The notes: generated by a model not told the origin, from the letters alone. DNA of 64,000 bases from Methyloradius palustris (GCF_019703875.1 NZ_AP024110.1:1612001-1676000), one strand, 5' to 3'. Numbered from the stretch's first letter, positions 27,825-39,441 are shown. Program-made: numbers and translations.

Positions 27825-28637
27825 CTAAGCATGCAACTCTGTCGCGTGTTTGCGACCAGGAATTGCTTGCAGTAAATTTCGTGTGTAATCCTGTGTTGGT
27901 GATTGATAAATATCGATCACACTACCCTGCTCTACCACTTTGCCTTGGTGCATCACCGCCACATCGTCTGCGATATGCCTGACAACGCGCAAATCATGGC
28001 TGATAAAGATATAACTCAAGGCCATTTCCGCTTGTAACTCTTTTAACAAGAGCAAAATCTGCGCTTGTATTGAAACATCTAGTGCAGACACTGGCTCATC
28101 GCACACAACCACTTTAGGCTGTAATACTAGTGCACGCGCAATCCCGATACGCTGGCGTTGCCCTCCTGAAAACTCATGCGGATACTTTTGCATATCTGCT
28201 TCAGACAAACCTACACGCTTTAGCATTTGCACCACTTTACTTTGCTGCTCGGTGCGGCTGCCCATATCATGAATCAGTAGGCCTTCACCCACAATCTCGC
28301 CAATACGCATGCGGGGATTCAGCGAAGCAAACGGATCCTGAAAAATCATCTGCAAATGTTTGCGCATGCTACGCAGGCTGCCAGCGGAAAGTTTAGCCAG
28401 ATTTTCACCTTGGAAAATAACTTCGCCGCTATCCAAGGGCTGCAATTGTAACAGACAACGTGCCAAGGTGGATTTACCGCTACCTGATTCACCGACAATT
28501 GCTAGCGTAGTCCCTGCACGTAAAACGATACTGACATTATCAAGAGCCTTGATTTCACTCGTCGCCATGCCAAATTTTCCACTGCGCTGGCTAAAAGTCT
28601 TAACAAGGTTGCTCGCTGTAAGAATCAAGTCGGTCAT
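27825..28637 (-). CDS. Peptide-type ABC transporter ATP-binding protein (OppF/DppF-like)
   Basis: 270-residue ATPase: Walker [14 protein letters not shown] (residues ~50-62), the Q-loop with FQDPFASLNPRMR, ABC signature SGGQRQRIGIARAL, Walker B VVCDEPVSALD and the switch His in FISHDLRVV. FQDPxxSLNPR is typical of the OppF side of dipeptide/oligopeptide importers. Its start overlaps the stop of the OppD-like gene by four bases (ATGA). No permease or binding protein gene is near, so partners must be encoded elsewhere. The pair resembles the two halves of YejF. Confidence 0.87.
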   Translation of the reverse strand: MTDLILTASNLVKTFSQRSGKFGMATSEIKALDNVSIVLRAGTTLAIVGESGSGKSTLARCLLQLQPLDSGEVIFQGENLAKLSAGSLRSMRKHLQMIFQDPFASLNPRMRIGEIVGEGLLIHDMGSRTEQQSKVVQMLKRVGLSEADMQKYPHEFSGGQRQRIGIARALVLQPKVVVCDEPVSALDVSIQAQILLLLKELQAEMALSYIFISHDLRVVRHIADDVAVMHQGKVVEQGSVIDIYQSPTQDYTRNLLQAIPGRKHATELHA

Positions 28638-29479
28638 GCAGGTATGCTCGCTTTTATTTCATTTAGCCAGGCATAATCAATAGGCTTGAGCGGCTTTTTG
28701 CCTTCTGCATCAGGCACACAATCCAACAAGGCTTTGGTGTAGGGGTGCTGTGGGTTACGCAAAACAGCGGTCACAGAGCCTTGCTCAACGACTTCTCCAC
28801 GAAACATGACAACAACATCATCTGCAATATCCGCCACCACGCCAAAATCGTGGGTAATCAGTAGCATCCCCATATTCATGCGGGTTTTTAGGGTATCAAG
28901 CAACTGTAGTATTTGCGCTTGCACAGTGACATCTAGCGCCGTTGTCGGTTCGTCTGCAATCAGCAAGGCTGGTTCGCAGGCTATGCTCATGGCAATCATC
29001 ACCCGCTGGCGCTGGCCACCTGATAGCTCATCTGGATAGCTGTTGGCACGATTGGCTGGAATACCCACTTGTTCCAACAAGCTGGCTATTTTTTCTTTTA
29101 ATGCACGGCCATTCAAGCCAAGATGCACCGTTAATGTTTCACCAATTTGGTAGCCGACGGTCAATACTGGATTAAGCGAAGTCATTGGCTCCTGAAATAT
29201 CATACCGATCCGTTTTCCACGAATCTCGCGCAGCGCTTGATTGCTGAGCTGGCCAATGTCTTGCCCTTGAAACATGATCTGGCCTGATGTTTTCGCCAGT
29301 TGGGGCGATAGCAGGGACATGATAGAAAGCGCTGTTAGACTTTTACCACTGCCAGATTCACCGACGATACACGTAGTTTTACCTGACTCAAGCGTCAAAG
29401 AAACACCATTCACCAGCAGCTTTTGTGGCGCTGCTTTAGGCGTAATGGTTAAATTCTTGATATTGAGTAATTCGCTCAT
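28634..29479 (-). CDS. Peptide-type ABC transporter ATP-binding protein (OppD/DppD-like)
   Basis: 281-residue ATPase with Walker [29 protein letters not shown], signature [13 protein letters not shown], Walker [13 protein letters not shown] and the H-loop ITHDFGVV. The C-terminal [15 protein letters not shown] is the oligopeptide-transporter C-terminal motif. It is the first gene of the coupled ATPase pair, 31 bases after hisS. The two ATPases interrupt the usual hisS-yfgM order. Confidence 0.87.
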   Translation of the reverse strand: MSELLNIKNLTITPKAAPQKLLVNGVSLTLESGKTTCIVGESGSGKSLTALSIMSLLSPQLAKTSGQIMFQGQDIGQLSNQALREIRGKRIGMIFQEPMTSLNPVLTVGYQIGETLTVHLGLNGRALKEKIASLLEQVGIPANRANSYPDELSGGQRQRVMIAMSIACEPALLIADEPTTALDVTVQAQILQLLDTLKTRMNMGMLLITHDFGVVADIADDVVVMFRGEVVEQGSVTAVLRNPQHPYTKALLDCVPDAEGKKPLKPIDYAWLNEIKASIPA

Positions 29480-29510
29480 CTTTATGATTATTTTATTAAT
29501 GATTGCTTTA

Positions 29511-30788
29511 TTAAGCTGTGAGTTTCTCTATAGCCTGCAATATAGTCAGCTTTTGCTGTTCGCCAGCCTCGGTCATGGGTTTAATTGTGATGACGCCTGC
29601 ATTTACTTCGTCTTCACCCAAGATAATGGCGAATCGTGCCGCACTTCTGTCAGCCTTCTTCATCTGCGATTTAAAACTACCGCCGCCCGCATGTAAGATG
29701 ATGGACAGACCTGCGTTCCGTAAAGTTTCAGCAATGCCAAACGCCTGTTGTTCTGCAGCCTCACCAACATTGATCAGGTAAGCATCTGCGCTGTGTTTTG
29801 CTTCGATTCCATATTCTTGCATCAGCAAGATAACACGCTCTAGACCTATGCCAAATCCACATGCTGGCGTACTTTCACCGCCCAAACGCTCTACCAGGCT
29901 ATCGTAGCGTCCACCACCAGCAATCGTGCCTTGGCTGCCGAGTTTGGTTGTGACCCATTCAAATACGGTGCGGTTGTAATAATCAAGACCGCGTACAAGT
30001 CTGGTATTGAGCTTGAACGGTACACCCGCGTTTTCTAGCAACTGGCAAAGCTTTTGGTAATGCGATAAGGACTCACTGCCAAGTTGATCAATCAACTTGG
30101 GTGCAACCTCTATCATGGCTTGCATGGCGGGATTTTTACTATCCAATATGCGCAGTGGATTGGTATGCAAGCGACGCTTTGCATCGGCATCCAACAACGC
30201 ATCATGTTGTTCAAAATAGCTGATTAATGTTTGACGATATTCAGCACGCTCAGCTGTATCACCTATGGTATTGATCTGCAGTTCAACATCTTGCAAACCC
30301 AATTCACGCCATAAACGCGCAAGCATGATGATCTGCTCAGCATCCACATCAGGGCCTGTAAAGCCGAAAGACTCGACACCAATCTGGTGAAACTGCCGTT
30401 GACGGCCTTTTTGCACGTTCTCATGGCGAAACATCGGACCCGTGTACCAAAGACGCTGTGGGCCGTTGTATGTGAGGCTGTGTTCAACTACGGCACGCAC
30501 GCAGCCTGCCGTACCTTCTGGCCGCAAGGTCAGCTTATCGCTATTGAGTTTGTCTTCCCAAGAATACATCTCTTTTTCGACTATATCCGTATGCTCGCCA
30601 ACGCTGCGGATAAACAAATCGGTAGGCTCAACAATCGGCAAACGGATATTGCGATAACCATACTGGGCAAGCACGCGGCGAGCTGTATCTTCGAGCTTGT
30701 GCCATAGAGCGGTTTGCTCAGGGAGTATGTCGTAAAAACCTTTAATACTCTGGAATTTACTACTTGTAGATTTAGATTGTTCTGACAT
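29511..30788 (-). CDS. hisS: Histidyl-tRNA synthetase
   Basis: Class II synthetase, 425 residues. Motif 2 is seen in RLWYTGPMFRHENVQKGR and the following RQFHQIGVE. The HisA motif region is RGLDYYNRTVFEW, with AGGGRYDSLVERLGG, and motif 3 is FGIGLERVILL. The C-terminal anticodon-binding domain follows from ~residue 330. The first 12 residues (MSEQSKSTSSKF) are a polar leader before SIKGFYDILP. It lies in the ispG-hisS order common in proteobacteria, with 32 bases between. Confidence 0.97.
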   Translation of the reverse strand: MSEQSKSTSSKFQSIKGFYDILPEQTALWHKLEDTARRVLAQYGYRNIRLPIVEPTDLFIRSVGEHTDIVEKEMYSWEDKLNSDKLTLRPEGTAGCVRAVVEHSLTYNGPQRLWYTGPMFRHENVQKGRQRQFHQIGVESFGFTGPDVDAEQIIMLARLWRELGLQDVELQINTIGDTAERAEYRQTLISYFEQHDALLDADAKRRLHTNPLRILDSKNPAMQAMIEVAPKLIDQLGSESLSHYQKLCQLLENAGVPFKLNTRLVRGLDYYNRTVFEWVTTKLGSQGTIAGGGRYDSLVERLGGESTPACGFGIGLERVILLMQEYGIEAKHSADAYLINVGEAAEQQAFGIAETLRNAGLSIILHAGGGSFKSQMKKADRSAARFAIILGEDEVNAGVITIKPMTEAGEQQKLTILQAIEKLTA

Positions 30789-30820
30789 GTTGATACTTTG
30801 AGTATGACGTTAAGAACGTC

Positions 30821-32128
30821 TTAGGAGATGGCTTTAAGCGGTATGGTTTTATATTCTTTTATTGATGTTGGCAACGTATGCGCTTGGCGTAGCTTGCCGC
30901 CTTCTACATAATTCTTTTGTACATAATTTTCAACAATCACCTGAAACTCCTCTGCGATTGCATCACCTTTAAGGGTGACTGTTTTTTCACCATCGACAAA
31001 TACAGGGGCAACAGGGGTCTCACCCGTTCCAGGTAAACTGATACCGATATTGGCAAGCTTGGATTCACCAGGCCCGTTCACCACACAGCCCATCACGGCC
31101 ACACTCATGGTTTCTACACCAGGATATTGGCTACGCCAGATGGGCATCTGTTCTCGTAAATAGCGCTGTATTTTTTGTGCTAATTCCTGGAAATATGTGG
31201 ATGTAGTACGGCCACAGCCAGGGCAAGCAGTCACGAGCGGCGTAAATGAGCGTATGCCCATGGTTTGCAGAATTTCCTGGGCAACTACCACTTCAGTAGT
31301 GCGTGACTCACCTGGCTGGGGCGTCAGTGAGACGCGGATAGTATCGCCTATGCCTTGCTGCAATAACAATGAAAGCGCTGCTGTAGAAGCGACGATGCCT
31401 TTTGAACCCATACCGGCCTCAGTCAAACCCAAGTGCAAGGGATAATTGCAGCGCGCGCCAAGGTCGCCATACACTGTCACTAAATCCTGCACATTGCTGA
31501 CTTTGCATGAAATGATGATTTTGTCTGATGCCAAGCCAATCGCCTCAGCCTGTGCTGCGCTTTCAAGTGCGGATTGAATCAAGGCCTCACGCATTAAGGC
31601 ATCGGATGATAGCGGGTTGGCAGACTGCGCATTTTCGTCCATCATGCGTGCCATTTTTTCTTGGTCCAGACTGCCCCAATTCACACCAATACGCACAGGT
31701 TTATTATATTGAATCGCGGTTTCTATCATTGCCGCAAACTGCTCATCACGCTTGGAGCCTTTACCCACGTTACCTGGATTGATGCGATATTTGGCAAGCG
31801 CTTCGGCACAATCAGGATATTGCGCTAGTAGCTTGTGGCCGTTGTAGTGGAAGTCACCAATCAATGGCACATTGCAACCCATAGCATCTAACTTGCGACG
31901 AATTAGGCCCACTTGCGCCGCGGCTTCTGGGGAATTCACTGTAATGCGAACAAGCTCAGAACCTGCTTGCCATAGCTCGAACACCTGACGCGCAGTACCG
32001 TCAGCGTCAGCCGTATCCGTATTCGTCATGGACTGCACGACAACAGGAGATTCGCTACCTACAAGCACATGGCCAATAGCAACTTGCTGGCTTTGTCTGC
32101 GAGGAATAGTTGAAAACTGGCTCACCAT
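30821..32128 (-). CDS. ispG: 4-hydroxy-3-methylbut-2-enyl diphosphate synthase IspG (GcpE)
   Basis: 4Fe-4S enzyme of the MEP isoprenoid pathway. 435 residues: TIM-barrel N-domain ([22 protein letters not shown] near the start) and C-terminal cluster domain with Cys ligands in TACPGCGRT and [11 protein letters not shown]. The length is longer than E. coli IspG (372) because of an insert before the cluster, as usual in betaproteobacteria. Its ATG overlaps the rodZ stop by one base (TAATG), with GGAG just before. Confidence 0.96.
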   Translation of the reverse strand: MVSQFSTIPRRQSQQVAIGHVLVGSESPVVVQSMTNTDTADADGTARQVFELWQAGSELVRITVNSPEAAAQVGLIRRKLDAMGCNVPLIGDFHYNGHKLLAQYPDCAEALAKYRINPGNVGKGSKRDEQFAAMIETAIQYNKPVRIGVNWGSLDQEKMARMMDENAQSANPLSSDALMREALIQSALESAAQAEAIGLASDKIIISCKVSNVQDLVTVYGDLGARCNYPLHLGLTEAGMGSKGIVASTAALSLLLQQGIGDTIRVSLTPQPGESRTTEVVVAQEILQTMGIRSFTPLVTACPGCGRTTSTYFQELAQKIQRYLREQMPIWRSQYPGVETMSVAVMGCVVNGPGESKLANIGISLPGTGETPVAPVFVDGEKTVTLKGDAIAEEFQVIVENYVQKNYVEGGKLRQAHTLPTSIKEYKTIPLKAIS

Positions 32129-33177
32129 TACTCCAGCGTTAAACGAACAACATTAAGTTTGTTATAGGGTGTGAGATCAATCGCTTTATTATTAACTTCA
32201 AGAAGCGTGCCGTTGGCATTGCCAATGACCAGCTTTGCGGGAGGGCTCACTTCAATTTTTTCCTGGCCACCAGGCTGCCCTGTTTTGTTTAACACTTCTT
32301 TGTTATCCGCATCTAGCACGCTCACCCAGGTTGGTTCAGTAAATGTAAATCGAACTTTAAGCACAGGCTTGGCTGAAGCAGGAACAGTAGATGATGTTTG
32401 ACTCTGACTGCTTATTGGTAGGACAGGTGCATTGACCACAGGAGCAGGTACTGATGTTGGCAGTTGACTTACAGGCTTGGCTGGTTGGTTGCTGGTAGCG
32501 GTAACTGTTTCAACAGGTTTTTCTGTCGCTGTAGCAGAGTTTGACGCAGGTGTTGGCAATGACTTGTCTGCTGAGTTAACTTCCACAGGAACTGTCTCTA
32601 CAGGCGCAACCACTTCAGCTGCAGCGTCGCGCTCAGCCACAGGCAAAGCTGGCTCTGGCATAGGTTCATCAGTAGCAACTTGGCCTTGCGTTGTATCTTC
32701 TGCCTGCGCAAGTGGCTGGCTCACTGGCTGTTGCTGCGCAACCACATGAAAATAATCCATGTATATCACCCACAACCCGATTAAAAGCAGGATAACTAAA
32801 CTGGAAACGATATATTTTTTCCATACTGGTTTTTGGGTGCTGGTGATTAAAATATTGGCAGATTTTATAGTGAGGGAATGATTGGTTTGGCCTGATGCAT
32901 GTGCCTGATAGACAAGTAAAAGAGGCTCAGAATCAACCTCAAGCAAACGCGCATAATTACGGATAAAACCACGTGTCATGGTTGCTGCACTTGGCAAGAC
33001 TGAAAAATCGTCATTCTCCAGCGCCTGAATTTGATGCACACTCAAACGCAAACGGCTAGAAATGTCTTCTATACTCAGCTTTTTCTGCTCTCGCGCCGCT
33101 TTTAATACAGCACCACATGCTGGCGCTGTTTGCGCTAACGATTCAGTCTGTTCAGCAGATGTCGCAGTCTCTGTCAT
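32128..33177 (-). CDS. rodZ: Cytoskeleton protein RodZ
   Basis: Links MreB filaments to the membrane in cell-shape control. 349 residues. The cytoplasmic HTH_25 domain is ~residues 20-90 ([22 protein letters not shown]), one TM helix is near 120-145, then comes a long Pro/Ala/Thr/Val-rich periplasmic linker (~145-265), and a DUF4115 beta-domain ends the protein ([21 protein letters not shown]). In the cluster its ATG touches the pilW stop. The same order pilW-rodZ-ispG is found in many betaproteobacteria. Confidence 0.93.
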   Translation of the reverse strand: MTETATSAEQTESLAQTAPACGAVLKAAREQKKLSIEDISSRLRLSVHQIQALENDDFSVLPSAATMTRGFIRNYARLLEVDSEPLLLVYQAHASGQTNHSLTIKSANILITSTQKPVWKKYIVSSLVILLLIGLWVIYMDYFHVVAQQQPVSQPLAQAEDTTQGQVATDEPMPEPALPVAERDAAAEVVAPVETVPVEVNSADKSLPTPASNSATATEKPVETVTATSNQPAKPVSQLPTSVPAPVVNAPVLPISSQSQTSSTVPASAKPVLKVRFTFTEPTWVSVLDADNKEVLNKTGQPGGQEKIEVSPPAKLVIGNANGTLLEVNNKAIDLTPYNKLNVVRLTLE

Positions 33178-33950
33178 TATTGCTGCCCTGAAAGTAATGC
33201 CTTGCTTTGTTCTGAATTTGGATATTTTTTTCTAAGAAGCAAGGCATAGCTAGCTTCTGCATTTTTATCACCCATGACTCGTGCAATGCGTATACCAAGC
33301 CATAAGATTTCAGGACTCGGGTTATTAGAGAGTGAGTTTTGCAAGGTGTCAGAGGCGAGCCCCACCTGCCCACGATTGAATTGAATCAAAGCCAATTGAT
33401 AAGCCGCCTGAGACAGAATAGGCTGCGCGATAATTGCTTTTTGCAGATAGATTTCTGCATTTTTCTCATCATTTTTTCTTAATGAACAAAAGCCAGCATT
33501 CATATAGGCCATGCCAGGCGTGGTATAGAGCGGATTACTCACCGCTTCCATGAATTGCCTAATTGATTCATCAATGCGACCACGTGAGCATAGAAATGAA
33601 CCGTAATTATTATGCGACTCGGAATTATTAGGCTCTAACTGCAGAGACTTCTTGAAGCTTGCATCTGCTTTCGCATCTTCTTTCAAGGCGCCGTAAACCA
33701 AGCCAAGGCCGTTATAAGCATAGGCATAACTGGAGTCTATCCTGACAGCCTCTTTGAACTCCTCAAGCGCGATAGAAAGTTGGTTTTGTGCATAATATCC
33801 AGCGCCCAATTCCGTATGTATCCTGGCTCGTTCCTGACTGTCTGATTCTACCCCACCCGCATATTCACGCGCTTTTTCAGGGGTGCTAGAGCAAGCAGCT
33901 AATAATAAAATACAAGCTGAAATTAAAATCTGAATTGCTAAGCGCTTCAT
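33177..33950 (-). CDS. pilW: Type IV pilus biogenesis lipoprotein PilW/PilF
   Basis: 257-residue outer membrane lipoprotein that helps assemble the PilQ secretin. The signal peptide ends in LLAAC (Cys20), and about six TPR repeats follow (for example [20 protein letters not shown] and [18 protein letters not shown]). [20 protein letters not shown] is the family-typical start of the TPR domain. It overlaps the rlmN stop by four bases (ATGA). Its presence suggests that the organism makes type IV pili. Confidence 0.92.
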   Translation of the reverse strand: MKRLAIQILISACILLLAACSSTPEKAREYAGGVESDSQERARIHTELGAGYYAQNQLSIALEEFKEAVRIDSSYAYAYNGLGLVYGALKEDAKADASFKKSLQLEPNNSESHNNYGSFLCSRGRIDESIRQFMEAVSNPLYTTPGMAYMNAGFCSLRKNDEKNAEIYLQKAIIAQPILSQAAYQLALIQFNRGQVGLASDTLQNSLSNNPSPEILWLGIRIARVMGDKNAEASYALLLRKKYPNSEQSKALLSGQQ

Positions 33951-35080
33951 GCAGCATTCTCCAAATGAATTTTATGAGTCAAGCGCTGCCCTGCCAAACG
34001 TTGTTCGGTACGTTTTGTTTTGTCTTGTACTTTGCCCGCCAATTGACCACAAGCAGCATCTATATCATCGCCACGGGTTTTGCGGGTTGTTACCACATGG
34101 CCTGCCTGCATCAATACATCTCTAAAGCGGCGAATATTGTCTGGCGTTGAAGTACCGTAACCGCTATCAGGGAATGGATTGAAAGGTATTAGATTGAATT
34201 TGCAAGGAACGTCTTTAACGATTTCCAACAGCTGTTTTGCATGTGTCAGGCTATCGTTAATGCCATCAAGCATGACATATTCAAAAGTTACGAAATCACG
34301 CGGCGCTTTTTCCAGATAGCGCTGGCAGGCCTCCATCAGTCTGGCAATTGGATATTTCTTATTGATCGGTACAATTTCGTCACGCAATGCATCGTTAGGC
34401 GCATGCAACGATACGGCTAGCGCGACAGGACAATCGTCGCGCAGTTTGTCCATTGCAGGCACCATGCCGGAAGTAGAAACCGTCACACGCCGACGACTCA
34501 AGCCATAAGCTGTGTCATCCAGCATGATATGCAAGGCCGTTACAACGTTTGTGTAATTAGCGAGTGGCTCGCCCATGCCCATCATGACGACATTACTGAT
34601 AATACGGTCATCCTTCGCCAGCAATCCATAATCAGCATCTTGGCGCAGAGACTGATTGGCCAGCCATAACTGCCCGATGATTTCTGAAACATTCAGATTA
34701 CGGTTAAAACCTTGGCGCCCAGTTGAGCAGAATGTACATTCAAGCGCGCATCCGACCTGCGATGAAATACACAATGTGCCGCGCGCATCTTCAGGGATGA
34801 ATACAGTTTCTATGCCATTACCAGCGCCCGTATCTATCAACCATTTACGTGTTCCATCATTGGAAATCTGCTCGATTTGCACGGTAGGTGGGGTGATGTT
34901 GGTTTCGCGCGCAAGTTTTTCACGGAGAGGTTTGGCAATGTCGGTCATCTGTTCAAAATCAAGTACGCCAAACTGATGCATCCAGCGCATCAACTGCTTG
35001 GCGCGAAAAGGCTTCTCACCGATACTTTCGAAGTAATCGGTCAGTTGTTGCTTGTCGAAATTGAGCAGATTGACTGACAT
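33947..35080 (-). CDS. rlmN: Dual-specificity 23S rRNA/tRNA A2503/A37 methyltransferase RlmN
   Basis: Radical SAM enzyme, 377 residues. The CxxxCxxC cluster motif is in [25 protein letters not shown] is the SAM-binding GGE-like motif, and the mechanistic C-terminal Cys is in [13 protein letters not shown]-terminal [14 protein letters not shown] is typical. It lies 22 bases after ndk and is coupled to pilW by ATGA. The ATG at 35080 fits the family start. Confidence 0.96.
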   Translation of the reverse strand: MSVNLLNFDKQQLTDYFESIGEKPFRAKQLMRWMHQFGVLDFEQMTDIAKPLREKLARETNITPPTVQIEQISNDGTRKWLIDTGAGNGIETVFIPEDARGTLCISSQVGCALECTFCSTGRQGFNRNLNVSEIIGQLWLANQSLRQDADYGLLAKDDRIISNVVMMGMGEPLANYTNVVTALHIMLDDTAYGLSRRRVTVSTSGMVPAMDKLRDDCPVALAVSLHAPNDALRDEIVPINKKYPIARLMEACQRYLEKAPRDFVTFEYVMLDGINDSLTHAKQLLEIVKDVPCKFNLIPFNPFPDSGYGTSTPDNIRRFRDVLMQAGHVVTTRKTRGDDIDAACGQLAGKVQDKTKRTEQRLAGQRLTHKIHLENAA

Positions 35081-35102
35081 TTAACCTAGTTTTGCAGCGA
35101 GA

Positions 35103-35528
35103 TTAACGGCTGTAAACGTTTGATGAAGCAAAGAAGTAAGCGATCTCGTTAGCTGCGTTTTCAGCTGAATCACTACCGTGCACAGCGTTAGCATCAATAC
35201 TATCTGCAAAATCAGCGCGGATCGTACCAGCAGCGGCTTCTTTAGGATTGGTAGCGCCAAGCAGGTCACGATGTTTCAATACTGCGTTTTCGCCTTCAAG
35301 CACTTGAATCACTACTGGGCCGGAAACCATGAATTTCACCAGATCAGCAAAGAATGGACGTGCCTTGTGCACAGCGTAAAAGCCTTCAGCATCAGCTTGT
35401 GAAAGCTGAACAAGTTTTGAAGCAATAATCTTCAAACCAGCATCTTCAAAACGGGTATAGATTTTACCGATGACATTTTTTGCAACTGCATCAGGTTTGA
35501 TAATAGAAAGGGTACGTTCAACAGCCAT
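35103..35528 (-). CDS. ndk: Nucleoside diphosphate kinase
   Basis: Balances NTP pools. 141 residues, usual length. The opening [18 protein letters not shown] and the catalytic His in [12 protein letters not shown] (near residue 117) are clear. The ATG at 35528 has GGAG six bases upstream; a longer in-frame start at 35549 is not favoured. Start of the ndk-rlmN-pilW-rodZ run. Confidence 0.96.
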   Translation of the reverse strand: MAVERTLSIIKPDAVAKNVIGKIYTRFEDAGLKIIASKLVQLSQADAEGFYAVHKARPFFADLVKFMVSGPVVIQVLEGENAVLKHRDLLGATNPKEAAAGTIRADFADSIDANAVHGSDSAENAANEIAYFFASSNVYSR

Positions 35529-35622
35529 GATTACTCCAAAAGTTAACACTACGAAAAGACCGATAAAATAACATTTTAGCGACTTAAAATAAACCTTTAC
35601 CTTGATTTAGCCTGACATAGGC

Positions 35623-36387
35623 CTATACGGCTGGGATTGCAAGCAGATTACGCTGACGACGTGCTTCGTATAAGCAAATTCCACTCGCGACTGAAACATT
35701 CAAGCTTTCAACACTCCCAAACATGGGAATGCTGACCAGCGCATCACAGGTTTCAGCGGTCATGCGGCGCAGACCTGTACCTTCTGCGCCCAACACCAGC
35801 GCCACTGGGCCTTCAAATTTGGTGGTAAATAGGTCATTCTCTGCTTCCGCTGCTGCGCCAATGATCCAAACACCAGCTTCTTTCAGGTCGCGCAGGGTTC
35901 TAGCTAAATTCGTGACTGCGATAAACGGCACAGTTTCAGCAGCACCGCAGGCAACCTTACGCACTGTGGCGTTCAGGCCCACAGCACGGTCTTTAGGCGC
36001 AATCACCGCATGCACACCCATTGCATCTGCGACACGCAAACAGGCGCCTAGGTTATGCGGATCTTCCACGCCATCCAACACTAAGAAGAATGGCGGTTCT
36101 GTTAAGTCTGACTCCAGAATATCGTGAATATCTTTATAGGGAATCGGCGTATCGACTACTTTTGCGATAACGCCCTGATGACGTCCATTAGCGCCAGCCA
36201 TACCATCTAAACGGCTACGCTCAACTTGCATCAGGCGTACACCTGCGCCATCAGCCAGACTCAATAAATCTTTCATCCGGGCATCTATTCGATCACGGTC
36301 TATCAATATCTCCTGGATACTGGCTGAATGTTGCCGCAAGCGGCTTAATACGGCATGAAAGCCAAATAAAATACGTGCGTCACTCAT
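35623..36387 (-). CDS. rlmB: 23S rRNA G2251 2'-O-methyltransferase RlmB
   Basis: SpoU/SPOUT family. 254 residues: N-terminal substrate-binding domain ([24 protein letters not shown]) and SPOUT domain with the knot motifs [33 protein letters not shown] and [23 protein letters not shown]. Its ATG overlaps the rnr stop by one base (TAATG). The rnr-rlmB pair is widely conserved. Confidence 0.95.
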   Translation of the reverse strand: MSDARILFGFHAVLSRLRQHSASIQEILIDRDRIDARMKDLLSLADGAGVRLMQVERSRLDGMAGANGRHQGVIAKVVDTPIPYKDIHDILESDLTEPPFFLVLDGVEDPHNLGACLRVADAMGVHAVIAPKDRAVGLNATVRKVACGAAETVPFIAVTNLARTLRDLKEAGVWIIGAAAEAENDLFTTKFEGPVALVLGAEGTGLRRMTAETCDALVSIPMFGSVESLNVSVASGICLYEARRQRNLLAIPAV

Positions 36388-38969
36388 TATCTACTAGTTA
36401 CTTTCTTTGCTTTTTGATTGGTTGTTTTCTTGGGTTTGGCCGTACTTGCAGGCTTTGCTTTAGAAACAGGTTTTGCCTTGGACGAAACTTTAGCGCCTGA
36501 AGATTTGGGACTTGCCGATTTAAGGTTTATTGATTTATTTCTCGGAGAATTAGCATTTGCAGAAGCAGATTTAGATCGGGCTGCTGATCCGGGCTTAACA
36601 ACGGCTGACTTGCTGTAAGGCGAACTATTAGCTTGAGCTACATCATCCGTATCTTCGTCTGAAGAAGTTTCATCTCCTTTAGGCGCAAGTACAAAGTCAA
36701 TTTTACTGGTTTCGAGGTCTACGCGGCTGACTTTGATGCGCAACCTGTCACCCAGGCGGTAACGCACGCCAGTGCGTTCGCCAGCCATTTCGTGACGCGC
36801 TTTATCGTAATTGAAATAGTCGTTACCCAATTCAGTAACGTGCAGCAAGCCTTCCACATAAATGCCATCCAGCGCGATAAACAGACCAAAGCTGGTAACG
36901 CCGGCAACGGTACCCTCGAACACTTCCCCAATTTTGTCTTGCATGTAATAGCACTTGAGCCATGCATTGACATCGCGGGTGGCGTCATCTGCCCGGCGCT
37001 CGGTCATGGAACAATGTTGTCCCAGCGCATGCCAGTCGCCCGCATTATATTTTTCACCATTCAATACTGCCTTGATGGCGCGATGGATAATCAAGTCAGG
37101 GTAACGACGTATCGGCGAAGTAAAGTGTGTATAAGATTCATAAGCCAGGCCAAAATGGCCAATGTTATCCGGGCTGTAAACCGCTTGCTGCATCGAGCGC
37201 AATAATACCGTTTGCAACAATTGCTCATCAGGACGACCCTTGATTCTTGCCAGCAACTTACCGTAATCCTTGGCATGCGGCGTATCGCCACCACCTACGC
37301 CAAAGCCAAATTCGCCCATAAATGTACGCAGAGCTTCCAGTTTTTCGGGTGTTGGGCCTTCGTGGATGCGGTATAAAGCTGGATGGTCGTTTTCCTTGAG
37401 AAAGTCTGAAGCGCAGACGTTAGCCGCCAACATGCATTCTTCGATCAAGCGATGTGCATCGTTACGACTCGTGGCTTCAATGCGATCAATCTTGCCATTC
37501 TCGTTAAAAATCATGAGTGTTTCTTGACTATCAAACTCAATCGCACCACGCCTTTCACGCGAAGCCAGCAGGACTTTGTAAAGGGCATACAAATGCTGTA
37601 CATGTGGCATTAACCAGTTGAATTCTTTTGCCAATTCGCCTTCTGGCTCGCTTAGCATTTCAAATACTTTGGTATAAGTCATCCGCGCTTTTGAAAGCAT
37701 GACTGAAGGATAGAATTTGTAATGTTTTACTGTTCCCATCGCATCAATCTGCATATCACAGACCATGCATAAGCGTTCCACGTCAGGGTTAAGCGAGCAT
37801 AGGCCATTGGAAAGTGCCTCTGGCAACATGGGGATTACGCGACGGGGGAAATACACTGAGTTGCCGCGGTCAAAAGCCTCTTTATCTAAGGCGTCGCTCG
37901 GCTTCACATAAAAACTCACGTCAGCAATTGCAACGACCAGTCGCCAACCTTTACCTTGCGGCTCACAAAAAACGGCATCATCAAAGTCACGTGCAGTTTC
38001 ACCATCAATCGTAATCAGTGGTAATTCGCGCAAATCAATACGCCCCCGCCAATCTGACTCTTGTACCAAACGCGGGTATTTCTCGGCTTGCGCAACAGCA
38101 GCCCTTGGGAATTCATAAGGCAGTTGGTGTTTGCGCAATGCAATTTCGATTTCCATGCCTGAATCAGCATAGTTACCAAGTATTTCAATCACCTTGCCTA
38201 TAGGCTTGGCATAGCTGGAAGGTTGCTCAATCAGCTCTACCACAACAACTTGACCAGGCTTAGCATTCATATCTTGCCCAGGTGGAACCAGAATATCCTG
38301 ATTGATTCGTTTGTCTTCCGCAGAAACCAATGTAACGCCTTGCTCGCGAATCAAACGCCCAACGAGCTTATTGGTGGCGCGTTCCAGCACTTCAACAATC
38401 TTGCCCTCAGGACGGCCACGGCGATCAATGCCAGCCTGACGCACCATGACACGGTCACCATGCATCACTTGTGACATTTCCTTAGGACTCAGGAAAATAT
38501 CTTCACTACCGAGTTTTGCTTTGTCGTCTGGAATCAAGAAACCGAAACCATCCGCATGGCCGACGACTTTACCCGCTATTAAATGGAGCTTCTCGGCTAC
38601 ACACAAGGCACCTTTGCGGTTACGCATCACTTGGCCTTCACGCTCCATGGCGTTCAGGCGACGATTGAATATTTCCTGCTCATCTACACCAATATCCAGC
38701 AGATGGTATAAATCCTCCACCTTGAGAGGTACGCCCTGTTCTACCATGGTGTCCAGAATAAATTCGCGGCTAGGCAATGGGTTGGCGTAATTACTTGCCT
38801 CTCTTTTAGCGTGCGGGTCTGCCTGGCGACTAGTGCTAGAAAAACTCACTGGCACACTAAATGGGCTTGTTTTTGCCTTAACTGGGTGGGAACGTACTGA
38901 TTTTGAAGGCTTAGTACTGCCTTTAGTGCTTTTACTGGCTGTTTTGGTTCTGTTATTTTTCGTTGACAA
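36387..38969 (-). CDS. rnr: Ribonuclease R, from a TTG start
   Basis: 3'-5' exoribonuclease, 860 residues. The N-terminus (~1-60) is Lys/Ser/Thr rich. Then come a winged-helix domain ([13 protein letters not shown]), cold shock domains, the RNB catalytic domain with its aspartates in [15 protein letters not shown], and an S1 domain ([20 protein letters not shown]). A Ser/Lys/Ala-rich basic tail of about 85 residues ends the protein. The start codon is TTG, with AGGA ten bases upstream and GAGA closer. No ATG lies before residue 73, which is well inside the fold. The promoter of the tRNA-Leu gene overlaps the start codon on the opposite strand. Confidence 0.95.
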   Translation of the reverse strand: MSTKNNRTKTASKSTKGSTKPSKSVRSHPVKAKTSPFSVPVSFSSTSRQADPHAKREASNYANPLPSREFILDTMVEQGVPLKVEDLYHLLDIGVDEQEIFNRRLNAMEREGQVMRNRKGALCVAEKLHLIAGKVVGHADGFGFLIPDDKAKLGSEDIFLSPKEMSQVMHGDRVMVRQAGIDRRGRPEGKIVEVLERATNKLVGRLIREQGVTLVSAEDKRINQDILVPPGQDMNAKPGQVVVVELIEQPSSYAKPIGKVIEILGNYADSGMEIEIALRKHQLPYEFPRAAVAQAEKYPRLVQESDWRGRIDLRELPLITIDGETARDFDDAVFCEPQGKGWRLVVAIADVSFYVKPSDALDKEAFDRGNSVYFPRRVIPMLPEALSNGLCSLNPDVERLCMVCDMQIDAMGTVKHYKFYPSVMLSKARMTYTKVFEMLSEPEGELAKEFNWLMPHVQHLYALYKVLLASRERRGAIEFDSQETLMIFNENGKIDRIEATSRNDAHRLIEECMLAANVCASDFLKENDHPALYRIHEGPTPEKLEALRTFMGEFGFGVGGGDTPHAKDYGKLLARIKGRPDEQLLQTVLLRSMQQAVYSPDNIGHFGLAYESYTHFTSPIRRYPDLIIHRAIKAVLNGEKYNAGDWHALGQHCSMTERRADDATRDVNAWLKCYYMQDKIGEVFEGTVAGVTSFGLFIALDGIYVEGLLHVTELGNDYFNYDKARHEMAGERTGVRYRLGDRLRIKVSRVDLETSKIDFVLAPKGDETSSDEDTDDVAQANSSPYSKSAVVKPGSAARSKSASANANSPRNKSINLKSASPKSSGAKVSSKAKPVSKAKPASTAKPKKTTNQKAKKVTSR

Positions 38970-38990
38970 AGTATCTCTTTCCTATAGAAT
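38963..38990 (+). promoter_or_regulatory. Sigma-70 promoter of tRNA-Leu
   Basis: -35 TTGACA (38963-38968, perfect) and -10 TAGAAT (38985-38990, five of six) with a 16-base spacer. It lies 43 bases before the mature tRNA. The -35 overlaps the TTG start of rnr, which reads away on the other strand. Confidence 0.85.
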
Positions 38991-39032
38991 TTGCGCTCTT
39001 CATCAAGCCTGTATTGCAAAGCTTGTATTGTA

Positions 39033-39117
39033 GCCCAGATGGCGGAATTGGTAGACGCGCACGGTTCAGGTCCGTGTGCCTTCGGGTGTGGAGGTTCGAG
39101 TCCTCTTCTGGGCACCA
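39033..39117 (+). tRNA. leuV: tRNA-Leu, anticodon CAG
   Basis: 85 nt including the encoded CCA (39115-39117). Acceptor arms GCCCAGA / TCTGGGC pair. The anticodon stem CACGG/CCGTG encloses loop TTCAGGT with anticodon CAG at 39067-39069. The long variable arm (GTGCCTTCGGGTGT) shows a class II tRNA, and GGTTCGAGTCC gives the T-loop. It reads CUG codons. The symbol is a functional label only. Confidence 0.95.
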
Positions 39118-39441
39118 TCTAGTTGATTTAATTTAGAATTATTAGAACTCAATAATTTCCATCGCGAAAATATATTCTAAACATATATTTTTTCACTTTT
39201 AATAATTATCCCACTAATACCTACTGATATTATATAAATATGTCATAGCAATTATTATTGGGTAGTAATTAACAAATTGCTTCATATCCTGCCGTACAAA
39301 CACCCATAAAATCAATTGTAAGGAACAAGGCATTATCACGACCAATATTTACGTAATATTAAGTAAATATTACGTTTAGAGGATATTTTCGCAAGTTAAA
39401 TATTCAGATAACCAATTGATTAATTATAAATAAATGAAAAT
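39118..39441. other. AT-rich region downstream of tRNA-Leu
   Basis: 324 bases with very low GC between the tRNA and a small zinc-finger gene. It contains an inverted repeat listed separately. No integrase, att repeat of the tRNA end or ORF is seen. Confidence 0.5.
39344..39375. repeat. Nested AT-rich inverted repeats upstream of the anti-sigma-like gene
   Basis: Perfect 10-bp arms ACGTAATATT (39351-39360) and AATATTACGT (39366-39375) around loop AAGTA. A second, overlapping pair is AATATTTAC (39344-39352) with GTAAATATT (39363-39371). It lies 66 bases before the ATG at 39442. This could be a regulator-binding site or a hairpin in the 5' leader. Confidence 0.7.

Noticed and set aside
39033..39441. 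tRNA-Leu as a phage or island attachment site
   Set aside because: No integrase gene and no repeat of the tRNA 3' end were seen in the window.
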